A DNA stretch of 59,908 nt. Origin: Neobacillus dielmonensis. Its GTDB lineage: Bacteria > Bacillota > Bacilli > Bacillales > Cytobacillaceae. The translations under genes were made by a program, and so were the position numbers. Under the pieces are notes generated by a model. The model did no database searches. It had not been told where the DNA came from and saw nothing but the letters and a program-made list of their open reading frames with translations. This document shows positions 10,126 through 19,245 of this stretch, one piece after another. The stretch is taken from contig NZ_HG942021.1 of assembly GCF_000612665.1 (NCBI RefSeq), forward strand, positions 1-59,908, in the 5' to 3' direction. Numbering within the stretch: position 1 is the first letter of the stretch; every line of letters begins with the position of its first letter.

Positions 10126-11583
10126 ATGTCAAACGATATTCGTGTACGGTACGCTCCAAGTCCAACAGGACATTTACATATTGGAAACGCTCGGACCGCT
10201 TTGTTTAATTATTTATTTGCCCGCAGCCAAGGCGGGAAGTTTATTATCCGCATTGAAGATACGGATACAAAACGGAACATTGAGGGCGGCGAACAAAGCC
10301 AATTAAAATATTTAAAATGGCTGGGAATGGATTGGGATGAAAGTGTCGATGTCGGCGGTGAATATGGACCATACCGACAATCAGAAAGAAATCACATTTA
10401 TCAAACCTATACCAATCAACTGATTGAAAAGGGACTTGCCTATAAATGCTATTGTACGGAAGAAGAATTGGAACAAGAGCGGGAGGCCCAGATCGAAAGA
10501 GGGGAAACACCGCATTATTCAGGAAAATGCCGCCATTTAACGGCAGAAGATCGGGACCGCTTAGAAAAGGAAGGACGTAAACCAAGTATCCGGTTTGTCG
10601 TTCCACAAGATCAAACCTATACGTTTGATGACATTGTCAAGGGGCATGTTTCCTTCGATTCGGAGGGAATGGGCGACTGGGTTATCGTGAAAAAGGACGG
10701 TATGCCAACGTATAACTATGCAGTTGTGATTGACGACCATTTGATGGAAATTTCCCATGTCCTTCGTGGCGATGACCATATCTCCAATACGCCTAAACAG
10801 CTAATGATTTATCAGGCTTTAGGTTGGGAACCGCCAATATTTGGCCATATGACCTTGATTGTCAATGAAAGCCGTAAAAAGCTTAGCAAACGTGATGAAT
10901 CGATTATTCAATTTATTGAGCAATACGAAGAACTTGGCTATCTGCCAGAAGCGCTGTTTAACTTTATCGCTTTGCTTGGCTGGTCTCCTGCTGGAGAAGA
11001 AGAGATTTTCTCAAGAGAAGAGTTCATCAAAATTTTTGACGCCAGCCGTCTTTCCAAGTCTCCAGCATTATTCGATAAGCAAAAGCTCACTTGGATGAAC
11101 AATCAATACATGAAAAAGGTAGAGATTGACCGTGTAATGGAATTGGCGCTGCCGCACTTGATCAAAGCGGGCCGTTTGAGTGAAAATATGACGGAAGAAG
11201 AAAGCCGATGGGCTCGTACATTAGTGACACTGCTTCAAGAGAAAATGAGCTATGGGGCAGAAATTATCGAACTGTCAGATTTATTTTTCCAAGAAGAGGC
11301 AGAATATGAACAAGAAGCAAAAGAGGTCCTCGCAGGCGAAACGGTACCAGAGGTATTAAAGGCTTTTTCTGAAGAACTCGAACAATTGGAGGCTTTCAAA
11401 GCGGAAGGGATTAAAGCAGCGATGAAGAGAGTCCAGAAATCAACTGGACAAAAAGGTAAGAATTTATTTATGCCAATTCGTGCAGCTGTAACCGGCCAAA
11501 CGCATGGGCCAGACCTTCCTGAAACCATTGAACTTTTAGGAAAGGAAAAGGTCCAAAGTCGAGTTCAGAAAATTATTAGTTAA
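10126..11583 (+). CDS. gltX: Glutamyl-tRNA synthetase
   Basis: GltX charges tRNA-Glu and, in Bacillaceae that lack GlnRS, misacylates tRNA-Gln for GatCAB amidation. The 485-residue class I synthetase has the HIGH-type motif HLHIGNART, the KLSKRDES variant of KMSKS, and a cysteine-rich insertion (YKCYCTEEE...GKCRHL). The ATG at 10126 follows GTGGAGG; an in-frame TTG 21 nt earlier has no ribosome site. An 80-nt gap separates it from ispF. A promoter for the next operon overlaps its stop codon. Confidence 0.96.
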   Translation: MSNDIRVRYAPSPTGHLHIGNARTALFNYLFARSQGGKFIIRIEDTDTKRNIEGGEQSQLKYLKWLGMDWDESVDVGGEYGPYRQSERNHIYQTYTNQLIEKGLAYKCYCTEEELEQEREAQIERGETPHYSGKCRHLTAEDRDRLEKEGRKPSIRFVVPQDQTYTFDDIVKGHVSFDSEGMGDWVIVKKDGMPTYNYAVVIDDHLMEISHVLRGDDHISNTPKQLMIYQALGWEPPIFGHMTLIVNESRKKLSKRDESIIQFIEQYEELGYLPEALFNFIALLGWSPAGEEEIFSREEFIKIFDASRLSKSPALFDKQKLTWMNNQYMKKVEIDRVMELALPHLIKAGRLSENMTEEESRWARTLVTLLQEKMSYGAEIIELSDLFFQEEAEYEQEAKEVLAGETVPEVLKAFSEELEQLEAFKAEGIKAAMKRVQKSTGQKGKNLFMPIRAAVTGQTHGPDLPETIELLGKEKVQSRVQKIIS

Positions 11584-11608
11584 CATTATCCGCAAAATGT
11601 AATATAGT
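11580..11608 (+). promoter_or_regulatory. Promoter upstream of the cysteine T-box
   Basis: TTAACA (11580-11585) and TATAGT (11603-11608) are separated by 17 bp. The -35 overlaps the gltX stop codon. Transcription would begin near 11615, just before the T-box stem I. Readthrough from gltX is also possible. Confidence 0.55.
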
Positions 11609-11614
11609 AAGTGA

Positions 11615-11916
11615 TATAAAATTAAATGAGTAAAAAGCGTAGAAGAGGAAAAGTAGGAAAATGAAGCTTGAAAGAGAGAACCATCATCGGCTGAAAGTGG
11701 TTTAGGCCCCTCATTTTTCGAAGTGCACCTCTGAGCCTCATTTCGAACGAACTTGATTTTTAGTAGATCTGGGCGGAGATTTCCGTTACAAAAATGAGTG
11801 AGACTAGAAAGCTAGATCACATTTTCCTTGTTGAAAACTGTGTGTAGAGCTGGACGTCTAATCAGAGTGGAACCACGCGTACGCGTCTCTGTCGTTATCG
11901 ACAGGGACGTTTTTTT
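11615..11916 (+). promoter_or_regulatory. Cysteine-specific T-box riboswitch with terminator
   Basis: The 300-nt leader before cysE carries the T-box core GAGTGGAACCACGCG (around 11865-11879). In the bulge, TGGA (11868-11871) complements the UCCA end of a tRNA with discriminator U, as in tRNA-Cys. The specifier candidate is TGC (Cys) at 11724-11726, followed by A in GAAGTGCACC. A terminator (11884-11894 with 11899-11909, then seven Ts) competes with the antiterminator. Uncharged tRNA-Cys should therefore switch on cysE-cysS. The family is certain from the core; the specifier position is read by eye. Confidence 0.9.
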
Positions 11917-11945
11917 ATACACAAGGGGAACAAGGGGGGTAACCA

Positions 11946-12614
11946 ATGTTTAAGCGGATAAAGGAAGATATTGAAGTCGTTTTTGAGCAAGACCCAGCAG
12001 CCAGGACGAAACTAGAGGTGGTTTTAACTTATTCAGGACTGCATGCGATCTGGTCTCATCGTATTGCCCATGCCCTTTATAAACGGAAGTTTTTTTTCCT
12101 GGCGCGGGTCATTTCGCAAACTAGTCGCTTTTTTACAGGAATTGAAATACATCCAGGTGCCAAAATCGGCAAGAGATTTTTTATCGACCATGGCATGGGT
12201 GTGGTCATCGGGGAAACCTGTGAAATTGGCGATAATGTAACGGTATATCAAGGGGTCACATTGGGAGGTACCGGAAAAGAAAAAGGTAAACGCCATCCCA
12301 CTATTAAGGATAATGTCCTGATTGCTACCGGTGCTAAAGTTCTTGGATCGATTACCATTGGGGAAAACTCAAAAGTAGGTGGAGGCTCTGTTGTATTAAA
12401 AGATGTACCGCCTAATTCAACCGTAGTAGGGATCCCAGGCAGGGTTGTCATTCAGGATGGAAAACGGATTAATAATGACTTAAATCATAACAATCTCCCC
12501 GATCCAATTGCGGACCGGTTTAGCCAATTGCAAAATGAACTTAATGAATTGAAGATAGAATTAGAAAGATTAAAGGAAGAAGGGAAGAAAGTCAATGAGC
12601 ATTCAACTTTATAA
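11946..12614 (+). CDS. cysE: Serine O-acetyltransferase
   Basis: CysE acetylates L-serine with acetyl-CoA, the committed step of cysteine synthesis. The 222-residue protein has the left-handed beta-helix hexapeptide repeats (about 70-170), the active-site segment [11 protein letters not shown] and [14 protein letters not shown]-terminal coiled-coil-like tail ([22 protein letters not shown]) follows. It lies directly behind the cysteine T-box. Its last 20 nt overlap cysS, whose ribosome site is inside cysE, so acetylserine production and Cys-tRNA synthesis are expressed together. Confidence 0.95.
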   Translation: MFKRIKEDIEVVFEQDPAARTKLEVVLTYSGLHAIWSHRIAHALYKRKFFFLARVISQTSRFFTGIEIHPGAKIGKRFFIDHGMGVVIGETCEIGDNVTVYQGVTLGGTGKEKGKRHPTIKDNVLIATGAKVLGSITIGENSKVGGGSVVLKDVPPNSTVVGIPGRVVIQDGKRINNDLNHNNLPDPIADRFSQLQNELNELKIELERLKEEGKKVNEHSTL

Positions 12615-13992
12615 CACGCTCTCCCGCAGAAAAGAAGAGTTTATCCCTCTTGAAGAGGGAAAAGTGAAAATGTATGTATGTGGTCCGACTGTCTATAACT
12701 ATATTCATATCGGGAATGCCCGACCTGCCATTGTTTTTGACACGGTCCGCCGTTATCTGGAATACCGCGGCTATGATGTCCAGTATGTATCCAACTTTAC
12801 AGACGTCGATGATAAATTAATTCGTGCCGCCAATCAGCTGGGCGAGGATGTTCCAACCATCGCCAACCGGTTTATCGAAGCTTACTTTGAGGATGTAACC
12901 GCCTTGGGCTGCCAGCATGCAGACATCCATCCGCGGGTCATGGAAAACATGGATATTATCATTGAATTTATCAGCCAGCTTGTCGAAAAGGGCTTTGCTT
13001 ATGAATCAGAGGGGGATGTTTACTTTCATACCCGCAGCTTTGATGAATACGGCAAGCTATCCCATCAATCGATCGATGAACTACGTGTCGGTGCGAGAAT
13101 TGAAGTGGGGGATAAGAAACAACATGACCTGGACTTTGCCCTTTGGAAAGCGGCGAAAGAAGGGGAAATCTTCTGGGAGAGCCCATGGGGACCGGGCCGG
13201 CCTGGCTGGCATATTGAATGCTCTGCGATGGCCAAGAAATATCTCGGTGACACCATCGATATTCATGCAGGCGGGCAGGATTTAACGTTCCCGCACCATG
13301 AAAATGAAATTGCCCAATCAGAAGCCCTTACAGGTAAACAGTTTGCTCGTTATTGGATGCATAATGGTTATATTAATATTGATAACGAAAAAATGTCTAA
13401 ATCACTTGGGAATTTTGTGCTAGTTCACGATATCATCAAACAGCATAATCCACAGGTTCTCCGGTTATTTATGTTGTCAGTCCATTACCGCAATCCAATC
13501 AACTATAGTGAAGAGTTATTGGAAAGCACGAAAGCGGCTTTTGAACGGCTTCAAACCTCTTATCAAAACCTAATACACAGGAGAGAGGCAAGCACCAATT
13601 TAACAGACAATAATCAAGAGTGGCTCGATAAAATCAGCGCCTTGCACAAAGACTTCATCGAGGCTATGGATGATGATTTTAATACTGCCAAGGCGATTTC
13701 CGTGTTATTTGACTTATCGAAAGCAGCGAACTATTATCTTTTAGAAAAAAATACAGCTACCGAAGTGATTGATGCATTTACCACCCAATTTGAGGAGCTA
13801 TTTGCTGTATTAGGATTAAAGCTGGAGAAAGAAGAAATGCTCGATGAGGAAATTGATGCACTGATTGAAAAGCGGAATCAAGCTCGAAAAGAACGCAATT
13901 TCCAACTTTCTGACCAAATCCGTGACCAATTAAAGGATTTGAATATTATCTTAGAAGACACACCACAAGGTACAAGATGGAAAAGAGGCTAA
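12595..13992 (+). CDS. cysS: Cysteinyl-tRNA synthetase
   Basis: CysS attaches cysteine to tRNA-Cys. The 465-residue class I enzyme has the HIGH motif HIGNARP, the KMSKSLGNF loop, and zinc-site residues including C29 (VCGPTVYN), the cysteine in IECSAMAKK and H/E in [10 protein letters not shown]. The C-terminal DALR-type helical domain is complete. Start ATG at 12595 overlaps cysE by 20 nt, with a GAAGGGAAG ribosome site. The T-box makes its expression respond to its own substrate tRNA. Confidence 0.97.
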   Translation: MSIQLYNTLSRRKEEFIPLEEGKVKMYVCGPTVYNYIHIGNARPAIVFDTVRRYLEYRGYDVQYVSNFTDVDDKLIRAANQLGEDVPTIANRFIEAYFEDVTALGCQHADIHPRVMENMDIIIEFISQLVEKGFAYESEGDVYFHTRSFDEYGKLSHQSIDELRVGARIEVGDKKQHDLDFALWKAAKEGEIFWESPWGPGRPGWHIECSAMAKKYLGDTIDIHAGGQDLTFPHHENEIAQSEALTGKQFARYWMHNGYINIDNEKMSKSLGNFVLVHDIIKQHNPQVLRLFMLSVHYRNPINYSEELLESTKAAFERLQTSYQNLIHRREASTNLTDNNQEWLDKISALHKDFIEAMDDDFNTAKAISVLFDLSKAANYYLLEKNTATEVIDAFTTQFEELFAVLGLKLEKEEMLDEEIDALIEKRNQARKERNFQLSDQIRDQLKDLNIILEDTPQGTRWKRG

Positions 13993-13995
13993 TAC

Positions 13996-14421
13996 ATGTT
14001 TGAATATGAAAACAACCTAGATGCCGCCCAATTAAATAGTCTTGCTCTGGCCTATATGGGTGACGCCATTTACGAGACCTATGTAAGGCGTCACCTGCTA
14101 TACAGCGGGCAGGTTCGGCCAAATCGTCTCCATCGTGAAGGTACTAGATATGTTTCTGCTAAAGCCCAATGCCAGATTTTATTTTACATGATGGATGATG
14201 GGCTGCTCATAGAGGAAGAGCTAGCCGTTGTCATGCGCGGCAGAAATGCCAAATCGGGTACAGTTCCTAAAAATACGGATGTACAAACGTATCGGTACAG
14301 CACTGCATTTGAGGCATTAATGGGTTATTTATTTTTAACAGGCCAGGAAGCACGCCTAGAAACATTGATTCGCCAGGCACTTGACTATGTGGATCAGAAG
14401 CAAGGAGGAAAGGTAACATGA
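13996..14421 (+). CDS. mrnC: Mini-RNase III (23S rRNA maturation)
   Basis: MrnC is a homodimeric RNase III-type nuclease without a double-stranded RNA-binding domain that trims 23S rRNA precursor ends. The 141-residue protein has the RNase III signature LALAYMGDAIYETYVR with the catalytic aspartate, and acidic residues near the C-terminal FEALMGYLFL. Starts 3 nt after cysS; its stop overlaps the rlmB ATG (ATGA). Confidence 0.93.
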   Translation: MFEYENNLDAAQLNSLALAYMGDAIYETYVRRHLLYSGQVRPNRLHREGTRYVSAKAQCQILFYMMDDGLLIEEELAVVMRGRNAKSGTVPKNTDVQTYRYSTAFEALMGYLFLTGQEARLETLIRQALDYVDQKQGGKVT

Positions 14422-15161
14422 ACCAAGACTATATCGTTGGGAAAAATCCCGTTATTGAAGCATTAAAGTCAGAACGGGACATTAATAAAATATTAATTGC
14501 AGAGGGTTCCCAGCGGGGGCAAATGCATCAGATTATGCAGTTGGCTAAAGATGCCAATGTCATCGTTCAATTGGTACCGAAGAAAAAAATTGACCAAATA
14601 ACGGACCAAAATCATCAAGGCGTTCTAGCTTATGTTGCTGCTTATCAATACGCTGAATTAGATGATTTATTTCAGGCGGCTGGAGCAAAAAAGGAACCTC
14701 CTTTCTTTTTGATATTGGACGAAATTGAAGATCCTCATAATCTTGGTTCGATTATGAGGACAGCAGATGCAGTGGGAGCACATGGGATTATTATTCCAAA
14801 ACGAAGAGCAGTTGGACTGACTGCCACTGTTGCGAAAGCCTCAACGGGAGCAATTGAGTATATCCCTGTTGTTCGGGTAACCAATCTCGCCCAAACAATA
14901 GATGAGTTAAAAGAACGAGGAGTTTGGATTGCTGGTACAGATGCTAAGGGGAAGGAAGACTACCGTAGGTTCGATGGCACCTTGCCGCTGGGGCTTGTAA
15001 TTGGCAGTGAAGGAAAAGGGATGGGCCGGTTAATTCGCGACAAATGTGATTTCCTCATCCATTTGCCAATGGTCGGAAAAGTAACATCGTTAAATGCATC
15101 GGTTGCTGCAGCCATACTAATGTATGAGGTATACCGGAAACGGCATGCACTTGAGGGATAA
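14418..15161 (+). CDS. rlmB: 23S rRNA 2'-O-ribose methyltransferase of the RlmB/TrmH SPOUT family
   Basis: The 247-residue protein has an N-terminal L30e-like RNA-binding domain (about 1-80) and a SPOUT methyltransferase domain. Its motifs are EDPHNLGSIMRTADAVGA (motif 1), LVIGSEGKGMGRL (motif 2) and LPMVGKVTSLNASVAAAI (motif 3, forming the SAM knot). The likely target is a conserved guanosine of 23S rRNA. It overlaps mrnC by 4 nt with GGAGG in the mrnC end, consistent with two rRNA-maturation genes being coupled. Confidence 0.93.
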   Translation: MNQDYIVGKNPVIEALKSERDINKILIAEGSQRGQMHQIMQLAKDANVIVQLVPKKKIDQITDQNHQGVLAYVAAYQYAELDDLFQAAGAKKEPPFFLILDEIEDPHNLGSIMRTADAVGAHGIIIPKRRAVGLTATVAKASTGAIEYIPVVRVTNLAQTIDELKERGVWIAGTDAKGKEDYRRFDGTLPLGLVIGSEGKGMGRLIRDKCDFLIHLPMVGKVTSLNASVAAAILMYEVYRKRHALEG

Positions 15162-15163
15162 AA

Positions 15164-15673
15164 ATGGACATCCTGCTTGTTGACGGATACAACATAATCG
15201 GGGCATGGCCCGAACTTATGGCATTAAGGGACCGTGACCTGCCGGCGGCGAGGGATCGGTTGGTAGAGAAAATGGCTGAGTATCAAGCCTTTTCTGGGTA
15301 TCGAGTGATTGTTGTCTTCGATGCCCAGTATGTGCAGGGAACAGAAAGAAAGTATAAGTATCATAGTGTAGAAGTAATTTTTACAAAAGAAAACGAAACA
15401 GCTGATCAACGCATTGAAAAGATGGCAATTTCTTTAAGTAACCGTAAAACCCAAATCCATGTGGCCACTTCTGATTATACGGAACAGTGGGCAATTTTTG
15501 GACAGGGGGCACTCCGTAAGTCGGCCCGAGAGTTAATGATTGAAATGGAGTCGATTGAAAAGGGAATTAATAAAAATGTGAAAACAATTCAGGAGAAGAA
15601 ACCAGTTACGAAGATCCCAATTAGCGAGGAACTAGCAGAAATTTTTGAAAAATGGCGCAGAGGAGAGAAATGA
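15164..15673 (+). CDS. rae1: Rae1 (YacP), ribosome-associated NYN-domain endoribonuclease
   Basis: The 169-residue protein has the NYN/PIN-like fold: LLVDGYNIIGAWP with the first catalytic aspartate, VIVVFDAQYV, and HVATSDYTEQW. In B. subtilis this family enters the ribosomal A site and cleaves mRNA in a translation-dependent way. A basic C-terminal tail (EKKPVTKIPISEELAEIFEKWRRGEK) could contact rRNA. It starts 2 nt after rlmB. All expected acidic residues are visible; function is by family. Confidence 0.88.
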   Translation: MDILLVDGYNIIGAWPELMALRDRDLPAARDRLVEKMAEYQAFSGYRVIVVFDAQYVQGTERKYKYHSVEVIFTKENETADQRIEKMAISLSNRKTQIHVATSDYTEQWAIFGQGALRKSARELMIEMESIEKGINKNVKTIQEKKPVTKIPISEELAEIFEKWRRGEK

Positions 15674-15676
15674 GCC

Positions 15677-15705
15677 TCGACTTGAAAAAATTAGTAATGT
15701 ATAAT
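15677..15705 (+). promoter_or_regulatory. Candidate sigma-A promoter of sigH
   Basis: TCGACT (15677-15682; 4 of 6 matches) and a perfect TATAAT (15700-15705) are 17 bp apart, immediately after the rae1 stop. The AT-rich sequence downstream (TAATAATAATATC) would suit AbrB binding, known for sigH in B. subtilis, but no specific site can be assigned. Confidence 0.5.
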
Positions 15706-15742
15706 AATAATATCTATGCTTGTTCGGTGGAGGGGATCTACA

Positions 15743-16393
15743 TTGAGTGCGGACTTCGGAATAAAAATTAACGAACATTACTTCGTTATGGAAGATGAAG
15801 AAATGGTCGATCTAGTACACCAAGGTGACAGTGAGGCTCTGGATTACTTAATTTATAAGTATCGTAATTTTGTACGTGCAAAAGCAAGATCCTATTTTTT
15901 AATCGGGGCGGATAAAGAGGACATTGTTCAGGAGGGCATGATTGGTCTGTATAAGGCAATCCGTGATTTCCGTGAGGACAAGCTCACCTCTTTTAAAGCA
16001 TTTGCTGAGCTGTGCATTACCAGGCAGATTATTACGGCAATTAAAACAGCAACAAGGCAAAAGCATATCCCGCTAAACTCCTATGTTTCCTTGGACAAGC
16101 CCATTTACGATGAAGAGTCAGACCGTACTTTAATGGATGTGTTGTCAGGTGCAAAGGTGTTAGATCCTGAAGAATTAATTATTAACCAAGAAGAATTTGA
16201 CCATATTGAGGTCAAAATGGCGGAGTTATTAAGTGATTTAGAGAGGAAGGTTTTAGCCCTGTATTTAGATGGCCAATCCTATCAAGAGATTTCTGAGGAA
16301 CTAAATCGACATGTAAAATCTATCGATAATGCCCTCCAGCGTGTGAAAAGGAAATTGGAACGATATTTGGAAATTCGTGAGTTTTCCTTGTGA
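15743..16393 (+). CDS. sigH: RNA polymerase sigma-H factor (transition state/sporulation)
   Basis: Sigma-H directs genes of the transition to stationary phase, competence and sporulation onset. The 216-residue protein has region 2 (YLIYKYRNFVRAKARSYF, GADKEDIVQEGMIGLYKAIRDF) and region 4 with the HTH (LDGQSYQEISEELNRHVKSIDNALQRVKRKL). It starts at TTG 15743, 9 nt after GGAGG. An upstream ATG at 15716 lacks a ribosome site and would add residues not seen in the family. It implies a spore-forming or spore-derived lineage. Confidence 0.94.
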   Translation: MSADFGIKINEHYFVMEDEEMVDLVHQGDSEALDYLIYKYRNFVRAKARSYFLIGADKEDIVQEGMIGLYKAIRDFREDKLTSFKAFAELCITRQIITAIKTATRQKHIPLNSYVSLDKPIYDEESDRTLMDVLSGAKVLDPEELIINQEEFDHIEVKMAELLSDLERKVLALYLDGQSYQEISEELNRHVKSIDNALQRVKRKLERYLEIREFSL

Positions 16394-16448
16394 TTTTGTA
16401 TACGCTACCATAAAATTGTCGAATATATGAATCTCGTTCTTATTGCTG

Positions 16449-16477
16449 TTGACATTAATTAGGGAGCGTGTTACAGT
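16449..16477 (+). promoter_or_regulatory. Sigma-A promoter of rpmG-secE
   Basis: A perfect TTGACA (16449-16454), 17 bp, then TACAGT (16472-16477). It lies 29 nt upstream of the rpmG ATG. Confidence 0.75.
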
Positions 16478-16505
16478 TTTATGGAAATTACCGAGGTGTC
16501 GAATT

Positions 16506-16655
16506 ATGAGTAAAAAGACAGTACTTGCCTGCACCGTTTGCGGCTCTCGTAACTATTCCACAGTCAGCAGCAAAGAAGTGCAGACAGACAGGTTAGAATT
16601 AAAAAAGTTCTGCAAAACTTGCGGAGTCCATACGATCCATCGTGAAACGAAATAA
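16506..16655 (+). CDS. rpmG: 50S ribosomal protein L33 (zinc-type)
   Basis: The 49-residue large-subunit protein has two CxxC pairs (CTVCGSRN and CKTCGVHT), the zinc-binding form of L33. The ATG at 16506 follows GAGGTG and fits the family N-terminus (MSKK). Bacilli usually carry several L33 genes, zinc-containing and zinc-free; which paralog number applies here cannot be told. It is followed by secE after 46 nt, as in B. subtilis where a short rpmG copy sits between sigH and secE. Confidence 0.93.
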   Translation: MSKKTVLACTVCGSRNYSTVSSKEVQTDRLELKKFCKTCGVHTIHRETK

Positions 16656-16701
16656 ATAGATATAAGAGTTCGGAATAGAAGCTATGGGGGTTTAACGAGA
16701 C

Positions 16702-16884
16702 ATGAAACGCATAAAAAATTTCTTTAGTGATATCCTACGTGAAATGCGAAAAGTAAGCTGGCCAAAGCGTGGGGAATTGACTCGTTCTACGGTTACAGTT
16801 ATCTCTACAGTTGTGTTCTTTGGCTTATTCTTTACTGTATTGGACTTGGGGATTTCCAAATTGATTCGCTTAATTCTTGAATAA
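16702..16884 (+). CDS. secE: SecE, preprotein translocase subunit
   Basis: The 60-residue, single-span form of SecE stabilises SecY in the Sec translocon. It has an amphipathic, basic N-terminal helix (REMRKVSWPKRGELTRST) and one membrane segment (about residues 30-55). SecY is encoded 26 kb downstream in the spc operon. Length is typical for Gram-positives, which lack the extra spans of E. coli SecE. Confidence 0.95.
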   Translation: MKRIKNFFSDILREMRKVSWPKRGELTRSTVTVISTVVFFGLFFTVLDLGISKLIRLILE

Positions 16885-16898
16885 TCTACTATCATTCA

Positions 16899-16907
16899 TG
16901 GTATAAT
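16899..16907 (+). promoter_or_regulatory. Extended -10 promoter of nusG
   Basis: TGGTATAAT is an extended -10 (TGn plus perfect TATAAT). A weak -35, TTGAAT (16877-16882), overlaps the secE end with a 19-bp spacer. It would start a separate nusG transcript near 16914. Confidence 0.6.
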
Positions 16908-16934
16908 GGTGATTAATAGAGGAAATTTTATCTA

Positions 16935-16959
16935 AAAAGCCCGTTTTGACGGGTTTTTT
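16935..16959 (+). terminator. Intrinsic terminator between secE and nusG
   Basis: AAAGCCCGT and ACGGGTTTT pair around a TTTG loop, followed by Ts. It ends the rpmG-secE transcript. Because the nusG promoter lies upstream of it, it can also act as an attenuator about 20-45 nt into the nusG leader. Confidence 0.85.
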
Positions 16960-16997
16960 AATTGGAAAAAAACGATAAGATCTTCTACCAAATTGTA

Positions 16998-17025
16998 AGG
17001 AGGGACGGACGCTCTAGTCCTCTTA
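16998..17025 (+). promoter_or_regulatory. Hairpin that can sequester the nusG ribosome site
   Basis: AAGGAGGGAC (16998-17007), the only strong ribosome-binding sequence before nusG, can pair with GTCCTCTT (17018-17025). The AUG follows 3 nt later at 17028. In linear form the ribosome site lies about 23 nt from the AUG, too far for normal use. Confidence 0.55.
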
Positions 17026-17027
17026 AT

Positions 17028-17564
17028 ATGGAAAAGAATTGGTATGTTGTTCATACTTACTCTGGCTATGAAAATAAAGTAAAAGCCAATTTAGAGAAAC
17101 GTGTAGAATCAATGGGAATGTCGGATAAGATTTTTCGGGTTATTGTTCCCGAAGAAGAAGAAACGGAAATAAAAAATGGTAAGCAAAAAGTGGTTAAGCG
17201 TAAAGTGTTCCCTGGTTATGTCTTAGTTGAAATCGTCATGACGGATGATTCATGGTATGTGGTACGGAATACTCCTGGAGTAACAGGATTCGTTGGCTCA
17301 GCAGGTTCAGGTTCAAAGCCGACTCCTTTGCTGCCGGAAGAAGTGACGTTTATATTGAAACGCATGGGTGTAGAAGATAAACGGGCTGATGTTGATTTTG
17401 AAATTGGTGAAACTGTTCGTGTGAAGGAAGGCCCATTTGCCAACTTTACGGGCAATATTGAGGATATGGACAAGGATAAAGCTAAACTTAAAGTTTTAGT
17501 CAATATGTTCGGCCGCGATACCCCGGTAGAGCTGGACTTTTCACAAATTGAAAAGCTTGACTAA
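17028..17564 (+). CDS. nusG: Transcription elongation/antitermination factor NusG
   Basis: NusG binds RNA polymerase and, in Bacillus, promotes sequence-specific pausing. The 178-residue protein has the NGN domain (NWYVVHTYSGYENKV to about residue 115) and the C-terminal KOW domain (IGETVRVKEGPFANFTGNIEDMD). The start ATG 17028 gives the exact family N-terminus MEKNWYVVHTYSGYE. An in-frame TTG at 16962 would add 22 unrelated residues and is rejected. Its leader contains a promoter, a terminator and a hairpin over the ribosome site. Confidence 0.95.
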   Translation: MEKNWYVVHTYSGYENKVKANLEKRVESMGMSDKIFRVIVPEEEETEIKNGKQKVVKRKVFPGYVLVEIVMTDDSWYVVRNTPGVTGFVGSAGSGSKPTPLLPEEVTFILKRMGVEDKRADVDFEIGETVRVKEGPFANFTGNIEDMDKDKAKLKVLVNMFGRDTPVELDFSQIEKLD

Positions 17565-17606
17565 TAGATGAAAATTAACATTTATCATCAGATATTGTAA
17601 AAAAAC

Positions 17607-17635
17607 TTGAAATCAATGATAAAAAATGTTAATAT
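17607..17635 (+). promoter_or_regulatory. Promoter of rplK with long leader
   Basis: TTGAAA (17607-17612), 17 bp, TAATAT (17630-17635), preceded by TGT (extended -10 form). The following ~130-nt leader (17642-17770) contains CAGCAAATGCTG, a short hairpin. In other bacteria L1 binds an L11-leader structure; I cannot confirm such a site here. Confidence 0.7.
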
Positions 17636-17770
17636 TTCATAGGTCAGTATGTCTCAGCAAATGCTGAGCTAAGACTTATGTAAGTTCTTTGTATTTATAT
17701 AAAGACTAGAGTAGAGTGGGAGGGGTAACACCCTGTTAACCACATCACGGACTTTAAGGAGGTGTGTCTC

Positions 17771-18196
17771 GTGGCTAAAAAAGTAATTAAGGTTGTTAAA
17801 TTACAAATCCCTGCTGGTAAAGCAAACCCTGCACCACCAGTTGGTCCTGCACTTGGTCAAGCCGGTGTAAACATTATGGGATTCTGTAAAGAATTTAACG
17901 CACGTACAGCAGATCAAGCTGGATTGATTATTCCTGTTGAAATCACGGTATTTGAAGACCGTTCATTTACATTTATTACGAAAACTCCTCCTGCTGCAGT
18001 TCTTTTGAAAGTAGCAGCTGGAATTCAGTCTGGTTCAGGCCAGCCTAACCGTAATAAAGTAGCAACAGTAAAGCGTGATAAAGTACGCGAGATTGCGGAA
18101 CAAAAAATGCCTGACCTTAACGCAGCTAGCGTTGAAGCAGCAATGCGCATGGTTGAAGGTACTGCACGCAGCATGGGTATCGTTATCGAAGACTAA
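17771..18196 (+). CDS. rplK: 50S ribosomal protein L11
   Basis: L11 binds the GTPase-centre rRNA with L10/L12 and is needed for RelA-dependent stringent signalling. The 141-residue protein has an N-terminal [21 protein letters not shown] segment (thiopeptide-contact proline helix) and a C-terminal RNA-binding domain. GTG 17771 is the start: AAGGAGG is 8 nt upstream, and the product begins [12 protein letters not shown]. Upstream in-frame codons fall within the ribosome site. Confidence 0.96.
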   Translation: MAKKVIKVVKLQIPAGKANPAPPVGPALGQAGVNIMGFCKEFNARTADQAGLIIPVEITVFEDRSFTFITKTPPAAVLLKVAAGIQSGSGQPNRNKVATVKRDKVREIAEQKMPDLNAASVEAAMRMVEGTARSMGIVIED

Positions 18197-18230
18197 TCCA
18201 TGCAGACAACTGTTTTTGCTTTGTAATGAG

Positions 18231-18263
18231 GGGTTGCGACGTTTTAACACTCGCAACCTTTTT
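18231..18263 (+). terminator. Terminator-like hairpin between rplK and rplA
   Basis: GGTTGCGA (18232-18239) pairs perfectly with TCGCAACC (18251-18258), followed by TTTTT. It may partially terminate or stabilise the rplK message, with rplA reached by readthrough. Confidence 0.75.
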
Positions 18264-18315
18264 CGTGGGAGTTATCAAAAAACGCTAAAACCACAATTTT
18301 GAGGAGGAAATGATA

Positions 18316-19014
18316 ATGGCTAAAAAAGGTAAGAAGTATTTAGAAGCTGTTAAGCTTGTAGATCGTTCAAAAGCTTACCCAATTGCAGAAGCAATTGAAC
18401 TTGCTAAGAAAACAAACGTTGCTAAATTTGATGCAACTGTTGAGGTTGCATTCCGTTTAGGCGTTGACCCTAAGAAAGCTGACCAGCAAATTCGTGGAGC
18501 AGTTGTGCTTCCTAATGGTACTGGTAAAACTCAGCGCGTATTAGTATTCGCGAAGGGTGAGAAATTGAAAGAAGCTGAAGCTGCTGGTGCAGATTATGTA
18601 GGCGATTCAGAGTACATCAACAAAATCCAACAAGGTTGGTTTGACTTCGATGTAATCGTAGCTACACCTGACATGATGGGTGAAGTAGGTAAACTTGGTC
18701 GTGTATTAGGACCTAAAGGCTTAATGCCAAACCCTAAGACTGGTACTGTTACTTTTGACGTAACAAGAGCCATCGCTGAAATCAAAGCTGGTAAAGTAGA
18801 ATACCGCGTAGACAAAGCTGGTAACATCCATGTGCCTATCGGTAAAACTTCTTTCGAAGATCAAAAACTTGTAGAGAATTTCACTACTGTATTCGACACA
18901 ATGTTAAAAGCAAAACCTTCTGCAGCTAAAGGTACTTACATGAAGAACGTAACTGTTGCTTCAACTATGGGACCTGGAATCAAGGTTGACCCTTCAACTG
19001 TTGCTGCGAAGTAA
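18316..19014 (+). CDS. rplA: 50S ribosomal protein L1
   Basis: L1 forms the mobile L1 stalk that contacts E-site tRNA. The 232-residue protein carries the [10 protein letters not shown] loop and the two-domain L1 fold. Of two nearby ATGs (18310 and 18316) the second is 8 nt from GAGGAGG and gives the family start MAKKGKKY; the first is only 2 nt from the ribosome site. Separated from rplK by a hairpin and from rplJ by a promoter and leader. Confidence 0.96.
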   Translation: MAKKGKKYLEAVKLVDRSKAYPIAEAIELAKKTNVAKFDATVEVAFRLGVDPKKADQQIRGAVVLPNGTGKTQRVLVFAKGEKLKEAEAAGADYVGDSEYINKIQQGWFDFDVIVATPDMMGEVGKLGRVLGPKGLMPNPKTGTVTFDVTRAIAEIKAGKVEYRVDKAGNIHVPIGKTSFEDQKLVENFTTVFDTMLKAKPSAAKGTYMKNVTVASTMGPGIKVDPSTVAAK

Positions 19015-19029
19015 GATAAATTTTACCAA

Positions 19030-19058
19030 TTGACAATCAACAATATATTGAATAAAAT
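19030..19058 (+). promoter_or_regulatory. Sigma-A promoter of rplJ-rplL
   Basis: A perfect TTGACA (19030-19035), 17 bp, TAAAAT (19053-19058). Transcription from about 19065 would give a 180-nt leader before rplJ. Confidence 0.8.
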
Positions 19059-19064
19059 ATATCT

Positions 19065-19245
19065 TGTTGTTAAAATGAATAAACATTTGTACCGTAGACA
19101 GCAGGTGCCTAGTGCTTAATTTCCTGCCGAGGTAATGCGATATATTAGCTTACTTTAGCTATTCTTGCAGCCTCCATGTCTTTGCTCGATATGGAGGCTT
19201 TACTTTGCCGGGTATGAATGTAGGAAATCTACAGGAGGTGTTAAA
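19065..19245 (+). promoter_or_regulatory. L10 leader (autoregulatory ribosomal-protein leader)
   Basis: The leader holds the compact conserved segment around CAGCAGGTGCCTAGTGC and CCTGCCGAGGT (19100-19133), as I recall from the Firmicute L10 leader. An intrinsic-type stem follows: AGCCTCCAT (19169-19177) pairs with ATGGAGGCT (19191-19199), then TTTACTTT. In the family, excess L10(L12)4 binds the leader and promotes termination. The rplJ ribosome site AGGAGGTG lies beyond the terminator. Confidence 0.8.
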
